From Bacteroidota bacterium (GTDB lineage Bacteria > Bacteroidota > Bacteroidia > Flavobacteriales > Flavobacteriaceae): 64,000 bases of DNA. The notes beneath the pieces were generated by a model. It did not search any database. It worked only from the letters and a program-made list of their open reading frames with translations, and was not told where the DNA came from. The DNA lies in contig JAFDZC010000019.1 of assembly GCA_018267095.1 (NCBI GenBank), positions 62,001-126,000 on the forward strand, written 5' to 3'. The position numbers and the translations under genes are program-made. This document shows positions 1 through 8,379 of this stretch, piece by piece (within the stretch, counting starts at the first letter, position 1; each line of letters opens with the position of its first letter).

Positions 1-681
1 TACTTCGATTCAAGCATTCCGCAAGGTTATGGTGTGGGCAGCAGCGGTGCTTTAGTAGCAGCGGTGTACGATAAATACGCGCAGAAGAAAATCACGGTGC
101 TTGAAAACCTCACCCGCGAAAAACTTTTGCAACTCAAAAATATTTTTGGTCAGATGGAATCGTTCTTCCACGGGAAAAGTTCCGGCCTAGATCCGCTGAA
201 CAGCTATTTGAGCATCCCGATTCTGATCAATTCTAAAGACAACATCGAAGCTACGGGCATTCCGACGCAAAGCCGCACCGGAAAAGGCGCTGTGTTTTTG
301 CTTGACTCAGGCATTGTGGGAGAAACTGCTCCGATGGTCAACATCTTCATGGAAAACCTCAAAGATCAAGGCTTCAGAAGTATGCTCAAAAATCAGTTTG
401 TTAAATATACTGATGCTTGCGTTGAGAACTTTTTAGGTGGCGACCTGAAATCGCTTTTCTCGAACACCAAAAAACTATCCAAGGTGGTGCTCAACCATTT
501 CAAACCGATGATTCCTGAAGAATTTCACGGCATTTGGCAAAAAGGCATCGATACCAATGATTACTATTTGAAATTGTGTGGTTCTGGCGGCGGCGGGTAT
601 ATTCTTGGTTTTACCGAAGATTTAGAAAAAGCCAAAGCTTCGCTCAAAGATTACAAATTAGAAATAGTTTATCAGTTCTAA
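1..681 (+). CDS. Mevalonate kinase (GHMP kinase family), 5' end missing
   Basis: The open frame runs in from the left edge, so the N-terminal part of the protein lies outside the window. The first visible residues contain the GHMP-kinase ATP loop (SIPQGYGVGSSGALVAA), followed by a helical middle and a C-terminal glycine-rich stretch (LCGSGGGGYILGF) that matches the third GHMP motif. The enzyme phosphorylates mevalonate in the cytoplasmic mevalonate route to isopentenyl diphosphate. The following gene, a UbiA-type prenyltransferase 25 bp downstream on the same strand, fits an isoprenoid gene group. Assignment to mevalonate kinase rather than another GHMP kinase rests on motif wording and context. 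Confidence 0.85.
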   Translation, partial: YFDSSIPQGYGVGSSGALVAAVYDKYAQKKITVLENLTREKLLQLKNIFGQMESFFHGKSSGLDPLNSYLSIPILINSKDNIEATGIPTQSRTGKGAVFLLDSGIVGETAPMVNIFMENLKDQGFRSMLKNQFVKYTDACVENFLGGDLKSLFSNTKKLSKVVLNHFKPMIPEEFHGIWQKGIDTNDYYLKLCGSGGGGYILGFTEDLEKAKASLKDYKLEIVYQF

Positions 682-706
682 AATCAATCCCTGAAAAACC
701 CTTTTT

Positions 707-1663
707 ATGCTCAGCCGAAAAAAACGATTGTTTCTGATGAAAATCGTCAGTTTGTTTTCGGTGGTGCGCGGTTACAATATTCCGATTATTGTATTGGCAC
801 AATATCTTTCGGCTATTTTTATTTTGGCTCCGGGCAAAAGCGCACTCTCTATTTTGTTGGATTATCGATTGTTTGTGGTTGTTTTGGCTTCGTCAATGGC
901 GATTGCTTCGGGCTATATCATCAATAGTTTTTACGACAGTCAAAAAGATTTGATCAACCGTCCGAACAAATCTATGCTCGATCGATTGGTGAGTCAAAAA
1001 ACCAAATTGCAGGTTTATTTTTCGCTCAATTTTCTCTCGGTTTTGTTGGCATTTTTGGTTTCATGGCGCGCAAGTTTGTTTTTTGCGAGTTATATTTTTA
1101 TGATTTGGCTCTACTCGCACAAACGCAAGAAATACGCGATGTTTTCAAATTTGATTGCCTCGTTCTTGGCCGTTTATCCTTTTTTTGGCATCCTTCTTTT
1201 TTATTATTACCGACTTCCGCTCGACGAACTTGAAAACCACCGCAACGATTTGGCGGTCATTTTTAGTCATGCGGTATTTTTGTTTTTATTGTTGCTGATC
1301 CGTGAAATGATCAAAGACCTCGAAAACATCAAAGGCGATTTGGCCAACGGTTACAGAACCATTCCGGTGCTTTTTGGCGAAAGAACTTCTAAAATCGGCA
1401 TCACTTTGCTGTTGATGTTGACCGTTGTTCCGGTCTATTTTCTGGTGAATGTTTTTGATGTTGGCTATATGGATTTGTATTTCTACGCCGGTTTTATGGT
1501 GATGATTTTCTTTTGCTTAAAACTCTGGAAAAGCCAAGGCCGCGAAGATTATTTACTCTTGCACAACCTGCTCAAATTTTTGATTGTGGCCGGCGTTTGT
1601 TGTATTGTGCTGATTGATCCGATGGTGCTCATCCACGGAAAAAGACTGCTGCAAACCATTTAA
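707..1663 (+). CDS. UbiA-family prenyltransferase, probably geranylgeranylglycerol-phosphate geranylgeranyltransferase-like
   Basis: This 318-residue integral membrane protein has about eight hydrophobic segments. It carries both aspartate-rich motifs of the UbiA family: N73-x3-D77-x3-D81 followed by INRPNK, and a second motif with D204 and D211 ahead of GYRTIPVLFG. These bind the magnesium-diphosphate of the prenyl donor. Flavobacterial homologues next to mevalonate kinase are usually annotated as (geranylgeranyl)glycerol-phosphate prenyltransferases, which is the likely role here, but the acceptor cannot be read from the sequence. Met11 is an alternative start. It probably shares a transcript with the upstream kinase. 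Confidence 0.8.
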   Translation: MLSRKKRLFLMKIVSLFSVVRGYNIPIIVLAQYLSAIFILAPGKSALSILLDYRLFVVVLASSMAIASGYIINSFYDSQKDLINRPNKSMLDRLVSQKTKLQVYFSLNFLSVLLAFLVSWRASLFFASYIFMIWLYSHKRKKYAMFSNLIASFLAVYPFFGILLFYYYRLPLDELENHRNDLAVIFSHAVFLFLLLLIREMIKDLENIKGDLANGYRTIPVLFGERTSKIGITLLLMLTVVPVYFLVNVFDVGYMDLYFYAGFMVMIFFCLKLWKSQGREDYLLLHNLLKFLIVAGVCCIVLIDPMVLIHGKRLLQTI

Positions 1664-1688
1664 TGTAAACCCGCCCCGAAATAAAAGC

Positions 1689-1696
1689 TATCTTTG
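1689..1696 (+). promoter_or_regulatory. Bacteroidota -7 promoter element for the pseudouridine synthase gene
   Basis: TATCTTTG matches the TAnnTTTG consensus exactly and lies 14 bp before the ATG of the pseudouridine synthase, giving a very short leader. Confidence 0.7.
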
Positions 1697-1710
1697 CCGA
1701 AAATTTCGTC

Positions 1711-2571
1711 ATGAATCAAAACAATCGCTCAGACAAACGACCTAATAAACGACCGAACAAGCCTGCTTACAATTCGTCGAAACCACCTATGGAAAAACGT
1801 TCACAGAAAAAAGTGAACACAGCTCCAAAAGCAGAAGCCCCTAAAGCAAAAAGCAAAGATTCTGATGCCATCAGACTCAATAAATATATTGCCAATGCAG
1901 GAGTTTGCTCACGTCGAGAGGCCGATGTTTATATCCAATCAGGCAATGTAAAGGTCAATGGCGAAGTAATTACCGAAATGGGCTATCAAGTAAAACCGGG
2001 CGATACAGTAATTTTTGATGGAACCCAACTCACTCCGGGTAAAAAAGAATATCTTTTGCTCAATAAACCGAAAAACTTTACGATCTCGGCAGATGAAAGC
2101 GGCGAGAACCGCAATGTTTTAGATTTGGTTCGCTCAGCTACCAACGCTGTCTTATCGCCGATTGGCCGTATGGACAAAAACACCACCGGTTTGCTGGTGC
2201 TTACCAACGACAACGATTTGATTGTCAAATTCAATCAACCCAACCAAAAGTCAATCAAGATTTATCAGGTTTCACTGGATAAAAATTTAAAGTTCGAAGA
2301 TTTAGAAAAAATTGCTTCGGGCGTAACCTTGGACAACCATCGTTTGTATGTAGAGGAAATCAGCTACATCGACAACCAACCCAAAACCGAAATCGGACTC
2401 AAGCTCAGAACTTCTAACGTCAAAGTGGTCAGAGCCATTTTTGAACAATTCAAATACAATGTGCTCAAAGTAGATCGCGTGGCTTTTGCCGGACTGACCA
2501 AGAAAAATCTCCCGCGCGGCAACTGGCGATTTTTGACCCAACAAGAAATCATCAACCTCAAAAATTCATAA
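1711..2571 (+). CDS. rluB: 23S rRNA pseudouridine synthase, RluB/RsuA family
   Basis: The 286-residue protein has a basic, proline- and asparagine-rich N-terminal tail (about 1-50), an S4 RNA-binding domain (about 54-115, LNKYIANAGVCSRREA) and a pseudouridine synthase domain whose catalytic aspartate is D155 in GRMDKNTTGLL. It isomerises specific uridines in rRNA, most likely in 23S domain V as RluB does; RluE/RluF-like specificity cannot be excluded. The basic tail is typical of Bacteroidota members and may add RNA contacts. It has its own promoter, and its stop codon directly abuts the next start codon. Confidence 0.9.
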   Translation: MNQNNRSDKRPNKRPNKPAYNSSKPPMEKRSQKKVNTAPKAEAPKAKSKDSDAIRLNKYIANAGVCSRREADVYIQSGNVKVNGEVITEMGYQVKPGDTVIFDGTQLTPGKKEYLLLNKPKNFTISADESGENRNVLDLVRSATNAVLSPIGRMDKNTTGLLVLTNDNDLIVKFNQPNQKSIKIYQVSLDKNLKFEDLEKIASGVTLDNHRLYVEEISYIDNQPKTEIGLKLRTSNVKVVRAIFEQFKYNVLKVDRVAFAGLTKKNLPRGNWRFLTQQEIINLKNS

Positions 2572-2931
2572 ATGCATCCGAACGAAAGCATTGCTTTGCA
2601 GTGGTTTGAAGCCTTCAACACACACAATCTCGAGCAACTTTTGCGTTTGTATGACGAGCAAGCGCAACACTTCAGCCCAAAACTCAAAGTTCGGCAACCA
2701 GAAACCGACGGCCTCATCCAAGGCAAAGATGCTTTACGCGCTTGGTGGCAAGATGCTTTTGACAGAATTCCTTCGTTGCAATATCAAGTAAATACGCTCA
2801 CAGCCAATGATGAGCGCGTTTTTATGGAATACACGCGCATGGCCGAGGGCGACCCCAACATGCTGGTAGCCGAAGTATTAGAAATCAAAAACGGAAGAAT
2901 CGTTTTCTCGCGCGTTTATCACGGTTCATAA
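2572..2931 (+). CDS. SnoaL-like / NTF2-like small protein
   Basis: This 119-residue protein has the alpha+beta pattern of the NTF2/SnoaL superfamily: an N-terminal helix with ALQWFEAFNTHNLEQLLRLYDE, a tryptophan-rich middle (ALRAWWQDAFDRIPSLQYQV) and a final strand pair (EVLEIKNGRIVFSRVYH). Members are small cone-shaped barrels acting as isomerases, cyclases or ligand binders. The ATG follows the upstream stop codon with no gap, so the two genes are probably translated from one mRNA. No substrate can be named. Confidence 0.75.
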   Translation: MHPNESIALQWFEAFNTHNLEQLLRLYDEQAQHFSPKLKVRQPETDGLIQGKDALRAWWQDAFDRIPSLQYQVNTLTANDERVFMEYTRMAEGDPNMLVAEVLEIKNGRIVFSRVYHGS

Positions 2932-2958
2932 AAAAAGCCCCTCATTTCTGAGAGGCTT
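2932..2958 (-). terminator. Rho-independent terminator of tRNA-Leu
   Basis: Read on the minus strand, AAGCC-CTC / GAG-GGCTT form a stem with one internal mismatch, followed by a run of seven T. It sits two bases after the tRNA 3' end and just beyond the stop codon of the SnoaL-like gene, which converges on it. Confidence 0.75.
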
Positions 2959-2960
2959 TG

Positions 2961-3042
2961 TGCGGGTGATAGGACTCGAACCTACACGCCTTGCGGCACC
3001 AGATCCTAAGTCTGGCACGTCTACCAATTTCGCCACACCCGC
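2961..3042 (-). tRNA. tRNA-Leu, anticodon TAG
   Basis: The minus strand folds as a cloverleaf with a perfect 7-bp acceptor stem (GCGGGTG/CACCCGC), discriminator A, an anticodon stem CCAGA/TCTGG enclosing the loop CTTAGGA (anticodon TAG, reading CUA), a class II variable arm and the T loop GTTCGAGTC. CCA is not encoded. The 82-nt length is normal for a leucine tRNA. Confidence 0.97.
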
Positions 3043-3056
3043 GGCAATTGTGGCTG

Positions 3057-3087
3057 CAAATATAGATATATATTTTAAAAAACAAAA
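3057..3087 (-). promoter_or_regulatory. Promoter of tRNA-Leu
   Basis: On the minus strand TTTTG, an 18-bp spacer and TATATTTG form a full Bacteroidota promoter ending 15 bp before the tRNA 5' end. Confidence 0.75.
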
Positions 3088-3175
3088 CTATTTGACCAGA
3101 CAATTCAGAATTGTTTTTGACGCAAAAACGCTGGGGTTGTTTATAAAATTTAATAGGCTCATTTTTGAATATTTG

Positions 3176-3183
3176 TATATTTG
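3176..3183 (+). promoter_or_regulatory. -7 promoter element of the M20 peptidase gene
   Basis: TATATTTG fits TAnnTTTG exactly and lies 22 bp before the ATG. No convincing -33 TTG was found at normal spacing. Confidence 0.6.
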
Positions 3184-3205
3184 ACCTAAACACATTCACC
3201 TGTAC

Positions 3206-4594
3206 ATGGACTCTATCAAAAGCTACGTTCAACAACACCAAGAACGCTTCATCAACGAACTCATTGAACTTTTAAAAATACCATCGGTCAGTGCCGATCC
3301 GGCGTATGCGCAAGATGTTATCGATACTGCTGACGCCGTCAAAGCAAGCCTCGAAGCTGCCGGTTGTGATCATGTCGAAATTTGTGATACACCCGGCTAT
3401 CCCATCGTATACGGCAAAAAAACAATCAATCCGAACTTACCCACCGTTTTGGTTTACGGACATTATGATGTACAACCACCGGATCCTATTGATTTATGGG
3501 ATGCTCCGCCTTTTGAACCGGTGATTAAAAAAACCGAGCTGCATCCTGAAGGCGCTATTTTTGCTCGCGGAGCCTGCGATGACAAAGGCCAAATGTATAT
3601 GCACGTCAAAGCGTTGGAATACATGGTGCGCAACAACCAACTTCCTTGCAATGTCAAATTTATGATTGAAGGCGAAGAAGAAGTCGGCAGCAAAAGCCTC
3701 GGCTGGTTTGTCGAACGCAACCAAGAGAAACTCAAATGTGATGTCATTTTGATATCTGATACCGGAATGATTTCTAACCAACAACCGTCCATCACCACCG
3801 GTTTGCGTGGCTTGAGCTATGTAGAAGTCGAAGTAACCGGTCCGAACCGCGATTTACACTCAGGTTTGTACGGAGGTGCTGTGGCCAATCCAATTAATAT
3901 TCTGGCCAAAATGATTGCCTCATTGCACGACGAAAACAACCACATCACCATTCCCGGATTTTACGATAAAGTTGAAGAACTCTCAGCGGCCGAAAGAGCC
4001 GAAATGGCCAAAGCTCCGTTTGATTTAGAAAAATACAAAAAAGCCCTCGACCTGAACGATGTTTATGGTGAGGCCGGATACGTTACCAACGAACGCAACT
4101 CGATTCGTCCGACTTTAGACGTAAACGGCATCTGGGGCGGCTACACCGGCGAAGGCGCCAAAACGGTCATTGCCAGCAAAGCCTACGCTAAAATATCGAT
4201 GCGTTTGGTACCGCATCAAGATTGGGAAGAAATCACCGAATTGTTCACCAAACATTTCCAGAGCATTGCTCCTGCCGGAGTACGCGTCCAAGTCAAACCA
4301 CACCACGGCGGGCAAGGCTATGTCACGCCTATTGACAGCGTCGGATACAAAGCAGCCAACAAAGCCTACACCGAAACCTTTGGCGTTCCGGCCATACCGG
4401 TGCGCTCGGGCGGAAGCATTCCGATTGTGGCTTTGTTCGAAAAAGAACTCAAAGCCAAAACCATCCTCATGGGCTTCGGGCTTGACAGCGACGCCATCCA
4501 CTCGCCCAACGAACATTACGGCATCTTCAATTTCTTAAAAGGCATCGAAACGATTCCGCTGTTTTACAAGTATTTCACCGAAATGTCCAAATAA
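3206..4594 (+). CDS. M20-family metallopeptidase (dipeptidase)
   Basis: The 462-residue protein shows the M20 di-zinc residues in order: H86 and D88 in VYGHYDVQPPDP, bridging D125 in RGACDDKGQ, catalytic E157 and ligand E158 in IEGEEEVGS, D185 in ISDTGM, and a late histidine in DSDAIHSPNEHYG. The dimerisation (lid) domain falls at about residues 200-350. The 'HYDVQPPDP...WDAPPFEP' wording is that of the cytoplasmic dipeptidase/CNDP branch, so it probably releases amino acids from small peptides. There is no signal peptide. It is a single gene with its own promoter and terminator. Confidence 0.88.
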   Translation: MDSIKSYVQQHQERFINELIELLKIPSVSADPAYAQDVIDTADAVKASLEAAGCDHVEICDTPGYPIVYGKKTINPNLPTVLVYGHYDVQPPDPIDLWDAPPFEPVIKKTELHPEGAIFARGACDDKGQMYMHVKALEYMVRNNQLPCNVKFMIEGEEEVGSKSLGWFVERNQEKLKCDVILISDTGMISNQQPSITTGLRGLSYVEVEVTGPNRDLHSGLYGGAVANPINILAKMIASLHDENNHITIPGFYDKVEELSAAERAEMAKAPFDLEKYKKALDLNDVYGEAGYVTNERNSIRPTLDVNGIWGGYTGEGAKTVIASKAYAKISMRLVPHQDWEEITELFTKHFQSIAPAGVRVQVKPHHGGQGYVTPIDSVGYKAANKAYTETFGVPAIPVRSGGSIPIVALFEKELKAKTILMGFGLDSDAIHSPNEHYGIFNFLKGIETIPLFYKYFTEMSK

Positions 4595-4600
4595 ACCTCA

Positions 4601-4628
4601 ATCCGTCCACCGTGGCGGATTTTTTTTG
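4601..4628 (+). terminator. Terminator of the M20 peptidase gene
   Basis: ATCCG-CCA / TGG-CGGAT with one bulged T and a CCG loop is followed by eight T, seven bases after the stop codon. Confidence 0.85.
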
Positions 4629-4683
4629 TGGGCGTTCCCGCCACCGAAAGCAAATTCAAAACCGAAAATTCATTCAGGCGGCG

Positions 4684-4736
4684 GTCAGGCTGTTCGCTTT
4701 ATCTCGTGCTGCGCACGAGGATATCGCTGCCATCCT
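4684..4736 (-). repeat. Dispersed intergenic palindromic repeat, copy 1
   Basis: On the minus strand it reads GGATGGCAGCGATATCC, then a variable palindrome CTCGTGCTGCGCACGAG, then GATAAAGCGAACAGCC. The flanks match the other copies in this window (19.5, 40.9, 53.4 kb) while the centre differs but stays self-complementary. It lies between the convergent peptidase and glycosyltransferase genes. Confidence 0.7.
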
Positions 4737-4762
4737 TAACGCAAAATCAGCCGCACAGAAAA

Positions 4763-6007
4763 TCAGTTGTTTTTGTTTTTGGCTTCAATCCATTTGGCCA
4801 TATAACGCGTGCTGCCCAGCGTGTGGTGATGCAAGATTTGCCCTAAAAAGTGTTTTTGTCGGTGCGCTTTCAAGTTCAAAAACAAAGCTTCTATTCTTTG
4901 GCTTAAAATCGATTCGAACTTCTTTTTATCGTAGCGTTGCTCGAGTATTTCGAAGCCGGTTTTTTGGGCTTCTTCCCAAAGCGCTTGGTCGGTATACAAA
5001 CGAATCGCTGCCGAAACAAATTCTTCCGGTGCATCCACTATGAGTCCATTCCATGCGCCGTTGATATGCATGGCTTCAGCGCCAACAGTTGTCGTTACAC
5101 TCGGCGTTCCGACTTGCATCGCTTCGAGCAATTTGCCTTTAACGCCCGCACCAAACCTGATCGGCGCTAACATCACGCGGGCTTGACCAATCGCTTCCGT
5201 AGCAGAATCGGCACGACCCATGATGTAAAATCGCTCTGATGGTTTGTGCAGTTGCTGGGCTTTGGGCGGTGTGTAAGCTCCATAAATTTTTAAGGTTGCC
5301 TCAGGCAGTTGCTTGCTGAGCAAAGGCCAAATATGGTCTTTAAGCGCGCGCACTGCATCCCAATTGGGCGGATGCATCAAATTGCCGATGAACATAAAAT
5401 CTTTTCGCTCATCAAAACTCTGTATGTTCAGTTTTTCGACTTGAGATATTTCATCCATCAAAAACGGAACATAACACAACAAGTCAGCGCTGATGCCGAA
5501 TTGTTGGGCAAGCAAATCGCATTCAAATTCTGAAATCATCAGCGATGCGTCGCAGCGCAAAATACTGGCAATCTCGCGTTTGGCTGTTTCTGAATACAAA
5601 TCGTCTGCTTCAAATTTGCGGTTTTGTTCTGAGGCTTTTTGTCGGGCCAAGCGCAAAAGATGCAAGTCTTCAGTGTCTAAAATGCGTAAAGCTTGCGGGC
5701 AATGTTCGGCCACGCGCCAGCCGAATTGTTCTTCAATCATAAATCGGTCAAACAAAACTGCGTCGGGCTGAAGCTGTTGCAAAAAATCGTCAAAGCTTGC
5801 ATCATTGAGCAAAATTTCCGCAGTTTGCACTCCCAATTTTGTTAAATCCAAACTAAACGGACTTTGTGCTGCCGCGCTGGCAAAGGTAATTTGGTAATTT
5901 TCGCGTAAGAAAAACTCAATCAATTGCTGCATGCGCCAGCCAGCCGCTGAAGATTGCGGCTCAGGCCAAACCAGGCCAATAATGAGCAGTTGACGTTTTT
6001 GTTTCAT
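4763..6007 (-). CDS. Glycosyltransferase, GT4/GT1 fold (GT-B)
   Basis: The 414-residue cytoplasmic protein begins with a GT-B N-terminal Rossmann strand (RQLLIIGLVWPEP) and has a C-terminal nucleotide-sugar site from residue 286 (GAGVKGKLLEAMQVGTPSV, then TTVGAEA), the retaining GT4 signature with its paired glutamates. It should transfer a sugar from a nucleotide donor to an envelope glycan or lipid; donor and acceptor are not readable. It stands alone, with no polysaccharide gene cluster around it. The last 30 residues are basic and may touch the membrane. Confidence 0.8.
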   Translation of the reverse strand: MKQKRQLLIIGLVWPEPQSSAAGWRMQQLIEFFLRENYQITFASAAAQSPFSLDLTKLGVQTAEILLNDASFDDFLQQLQPDAVLFDRFMIEEQFGWRVAEHCPQALRILDTEDLHLLRLARQKASEQNRKFEADDLYSETAKREIASILRCDASLMISEFECDLLAQQFGISADLLCYVPFLMDEISQVEKLNIQSFDERKDFMFIGNLMHPPNWDAVRALKDHIWPLLSKQLPEATLKIYGAYTPPKAQQLHKPSERFYIMGRADSATEAIGQARVMLAPIRFGAGVKGKLLEAMQVGTPSVTTTVGAEAMHINGAWNGLIVDAPEEFVSAAIRLYTDQALWEEAQKTGFEILEQRYDKKKFESILSQRIEALFLNLKAHRQKHFLGQILHHHTLGSTRYMAKWIEAKNKNN

Positions 6008-6090
6008 GATTCTTCGGCCCGAAATTACAACTTTCAGCGCTGCGTTCTAAAATAAATTCCTGATTTATAACAACGTATAATTTTTGGCGT

Positions 6091-6098
6091 TAACTTTG
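6091..6098 (+). promoter_or_regulatory. -7 promoter element of the DUF4407 gene
   Basis: TAACTTTG matches TAnnTTTG, 55 bp before the ATG. Confidence 0.5.
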
Positions 6099-6153
6099 TA
6101 ACCATCATCATCAAAATCAGGCTTCGGCATGCCGCGGCCACAAATCAATCATC

Positions 6154-7254
6154 ATGTTACAATCTTTCTTCCTCCTGTGTTCGGGGGCAGACCGTCAGCT
6201 ATTAAAAGACTGTTCTGCGGGCGAACAAACCAAATTTGCCGGAATCGGCGCTACCGTTTTCTTTACTGCTGTGATGGCTTTTTTGGCCGCTGCTTATGCG
6301 TTGTACACCGTTTTTGACAATCCCTACTCGGCTGTTGCTTTTGGCTTGGTTTGGGGATTGCTCATTTTTAACCTGGACCGTTTTATTGTATCAACCCTGC
6401 GCAAACGCGATGACTTTTGGGCTGAATTCAAACAGGCTTCTCCGCGTATTGTCTTGGCTATGATTATTGCGGTGGTCATTTCAAAACCACTCGAAATCAA
6501 AATCTTTGAAAAAGAAATCAATACGGTTTTGCTGCGCGAGAAAAACGCGATGACGCTCAACAACAAAAAGGAAATTTCAGGTTATTTTCAGACGGATATT
6601 GACAAGAACAAAAAAGAAATTGAGCGCTATCAAGCTGAAATTACCGCCAAAGAAAAAGAAGTCAACGCGCTCTATGACACCTACATTGCCGAGGCTGAAG
6701 GCACCAAAGGAACGATGAAAATCGGGAAAGGTCCGGTTTTTAAAGAAAAAATCGCCAAGCACAATCTGGCTAAATCTGAGCTCGACACTTTGCGCAAAAA
6801 CAATCTGAATCGCATGGTCCAAAACGAGCAAAAAATCAAAAACCTGCAAACCCAACAAGAACAAAAAGTAGCGCAAACCCAGCCTGTGATTGACGGTTTT
6901 GACGGATTGATGGCGCGCATCAACGCTTTGAATAAACTACCTTTACTGCCTTCTTTGTTCATCATGCTCTTGTTCTTGGCCATTGAAACTGCACCAATTT
7001 TAGCCAAACTCATGTCGGGTAAAGGTGAATATGATATCAAATTAGAAGATATTGAAGCCGCGCTCAAAAGTACACTCGCTCAAGACCAACATCAGCGACA
7101 ATTATTGGTCAGCACCAGCGCCAGCATGCACAATCAAGTATATGCCGACATCGCTAAAGACAAAAAACTGTATGATTTACAGCGCAAAAAAGCCACAGAA
7201 TTATTAGAACTTCAAGCGCATGGATTTGTTGAAAAACAGAAAAAAGCGCTATAA
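6154..7254 (+). CDS. DUF4407 membrane protein with long coiled coil
   Basis: The 366-residue protein starts with FFLLCSGADRQLLKDCS, the opening typical of DUF4407, then has transmembrane segments at about 30-50, 57-75 and 98-115, a charged coiled coil (about 150-260, rich in K, E and Q) and another hydrophobic segment at about 268-290 (LPLLPSLFIMLLFLAIETAPIL). Proteins of this family are of unknown function. Topology suggests that the coiled coil sits on one face of the inner membrane. It is monocistronic, with a promoter upstream and a strong hairpin terminator downstream. Confidence 0.8.
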   Translation: MLQSFFLLCSGADRQLLKDCSAGEQTKFAGIGATVFFTAVMAFLAAAYALYTVFDNPYSAVAFGLVWGLLIFNLDRFIVSTLRKRDDFWAEFKQASPRIVLAMIIAVVISKPLEIKIFEKEINTVLLREKNAMTLNNKKEISGYFQTDIDKNKKEIERYQAEITAKEKEVNALYDTYIAEAEGTKGTMKIGKGPVFKEKIAKHNLAKSELDTLRKNNLNRMVQNEQKIKNLQTQQEQKVAQTQPVIDGFDGLMARINALNKLPLLPSLFIMLLFLAIETAPILAKLMSGKGEYDIKLEDIEAALKSTLAQDQHQRQLLVSTSASMHNQVYADIAKDKKLYDLQRKKATELLELQAHGFVEKQKKAL

Positions 7255-7257
7255 ATT

Positions 7258-7292
7258 AAAAAGTCGACCTCTAGGGAAAGTCGACTTTTTTT
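7258..7292 (+). terminator. Terminator of the DUF4407 gene
   Basis: AAAAAGTCGAC and GTCGACTTTTT are complementary around an 11-nt loop, with seven T at the 3' side. The A-run on the other side would allow function in both directions. Confidence 0.88.
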
Positions 7293-7464
7293 AATCATCA
7301 TTCATTAAAACAACTCAATAATTCTTGTTCTTTGGGGGGACGAACAAAAACTCAGTAACATCGGCTCATCTTTGCCGAATAACTTAAAAACTTATACCAA
7401 TTTTAAAATTATATGAAAAAAATACTGATGATTAAATGGTTTAAACTTTTGATTTTTATGCTGG

Positions 7465-7821
7465 TTAAATAATCCTCTTAATAGCTAGATAATTATTAAT
7501 TTCTTTTAAAACCTCTCCCTTTGTTTGTGCATAATCAAAGACTATTAATTCTTCAACATCTATATGATTTATTTTGGGTTCAAGTGCCTTGATAGGTGTG
7601 CTTACAAAAATATTTTTCAAGCGTCCACATGATTTTTTGAGCAAAATAAAATCTTCAACACTATTGATGATAAAGAAAAAAGCATCATACAATTCCGGAT
7701 TGTCAATATTGAACTTTGTTTTATAGCCACATGACTTGATTTGTGCGGAACCTGCAAAATTATACTTCATAAAAATTGAAAACGCTTTTGAAGTATCATA
7801 AACAAAAAATGACTTTCCCAT
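7465..7821 (-). CDS. Small protein resembling a degenerate receiver domain
   Basis: The 118-residue protein is not recognised with confidence. Its strand pattern (SFFVYDT, AQIKSCGYK, YDAFFFIIN, KNIFVSTPI, ELIVFDYAQ) mimics the five strands of a CheY-like receiver, but the place of the phosphorylated Asp is taken by N53 and the switch Lys is absent. If it is a receiver fold it cannot be phosphorylated in the usual way. It is the last of seven same-strand genes following the H-NOX signalling operon, 15 bp after the preceding gene, so it may act in that pathway; this is inference. Confidence 0.5.
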   Translation of the reverse strand: MGKSFFVYDTSKAFSIFMKYNFAGSAQIKSCGYKTKFNIDNPELYDAFFFIINSVEDFILLKKSCGRLKNIFVSTPIKALEPKINHIDVEELIVFDYAQTKGEVLKEINNYLAIKRII

Positions 7822-7836
7822 AATGCCTTAAAATTT

Positions 7837-8283
7837 CTATTTGGCTATTTTTTTTCGGATGGCTTCAATGATTTCAAACGCTTCTGCCCGATCTGAAAAA
7901 TCAATCTTGATACTAATTGTCTTGAAATCTTTTGTCACAATAATCACTTTATAGGAGTATTGTTGGTACAAAAAAGCAATCAGTAAACACAGGCCTGAAA
8001 CCAATGATAAGGCTAGTTTAATTTCAAAAAAATGAATTTGAAAAAGAAAAAGCACAGCAAGAAGCAGAAAGGATGCTATTAATGAAAACGTGTTGATGAT
8101 TGCATTTTTAATTTTCATCAACCTAATTTTTCCAATCGAGTTAATCCCAATTGGAGCTGCATTTTTGTATGTTTTGATACAAAAAAAATCATGTTCAACA
8201 AAGCCTAGGGCATTTTGGTATTCTAAGGGTTTGGGTATACTTTGGGGCATAACACTCTTATTTGCCACAAAATTAAATTGCAT
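7837..8283 (-). CDS. Hypothetical small membrane protein
   Basis: The 148-residue protein has two adjacent hydrophobic segments (about 64-83 and 88-106) between a polar N-terminus and a basic, charged C-terminal part ending in EIIEAIRKKIAK. No family is recognised. The start codon is uncertain, as no promoter or ribosome site decides it. It lies 96 bp downstream of the LytTR regulator on the same strand and just ahead of the receiver-like protein, so it may be co-transcribed with either. Confidence 0.5.
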   Translation of the reverse strand: MQFNFVANKSVMPQSIPKPLEYQNALGFVEHDFFCIKTYKNAAPIGINSIGKIRLMKIKNAIINTFSLIASFLLLAVLFLFQIHFFEIKLALSLVSGLCLLIAFLYQQYSYKVIIVTKDFKTISIKIDFSDRAEAFEIIEAIRKKIAK

Positions 8284-8379
8284 GCAAATACCCGAGTTTT
8301 TTTTTCGCTAAAACGATTTTAAGTATCGATAAAAAAGCCTTAACTGTCGATGAAAAATAAAAAATGAGTTTAAAAAAAG

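Noticed and set aside
2942-3241. 99-codon minus-strand frame over the tRNA-Leu
   Set aside because: It is only an open frame across the tRNA and its promoter, with no coding character.
4612-5043. 143-codon plus-strand frame after the M20 peptidase
   Set aside because: It runs through the terminator and repeat copy 1 and then antisense through the glycosyltransferase gene; composition is that of a shadow frame.
7413-7472. Short plus-strand frame coding for a 19-residue hydrophobic peptide, preceded by a CATCTTTG element
   Set aside because: It is very short, overlaps the end of the minus-strand gene at 7465, and its upstream element is one base off consensus. There is no independent support for translation.
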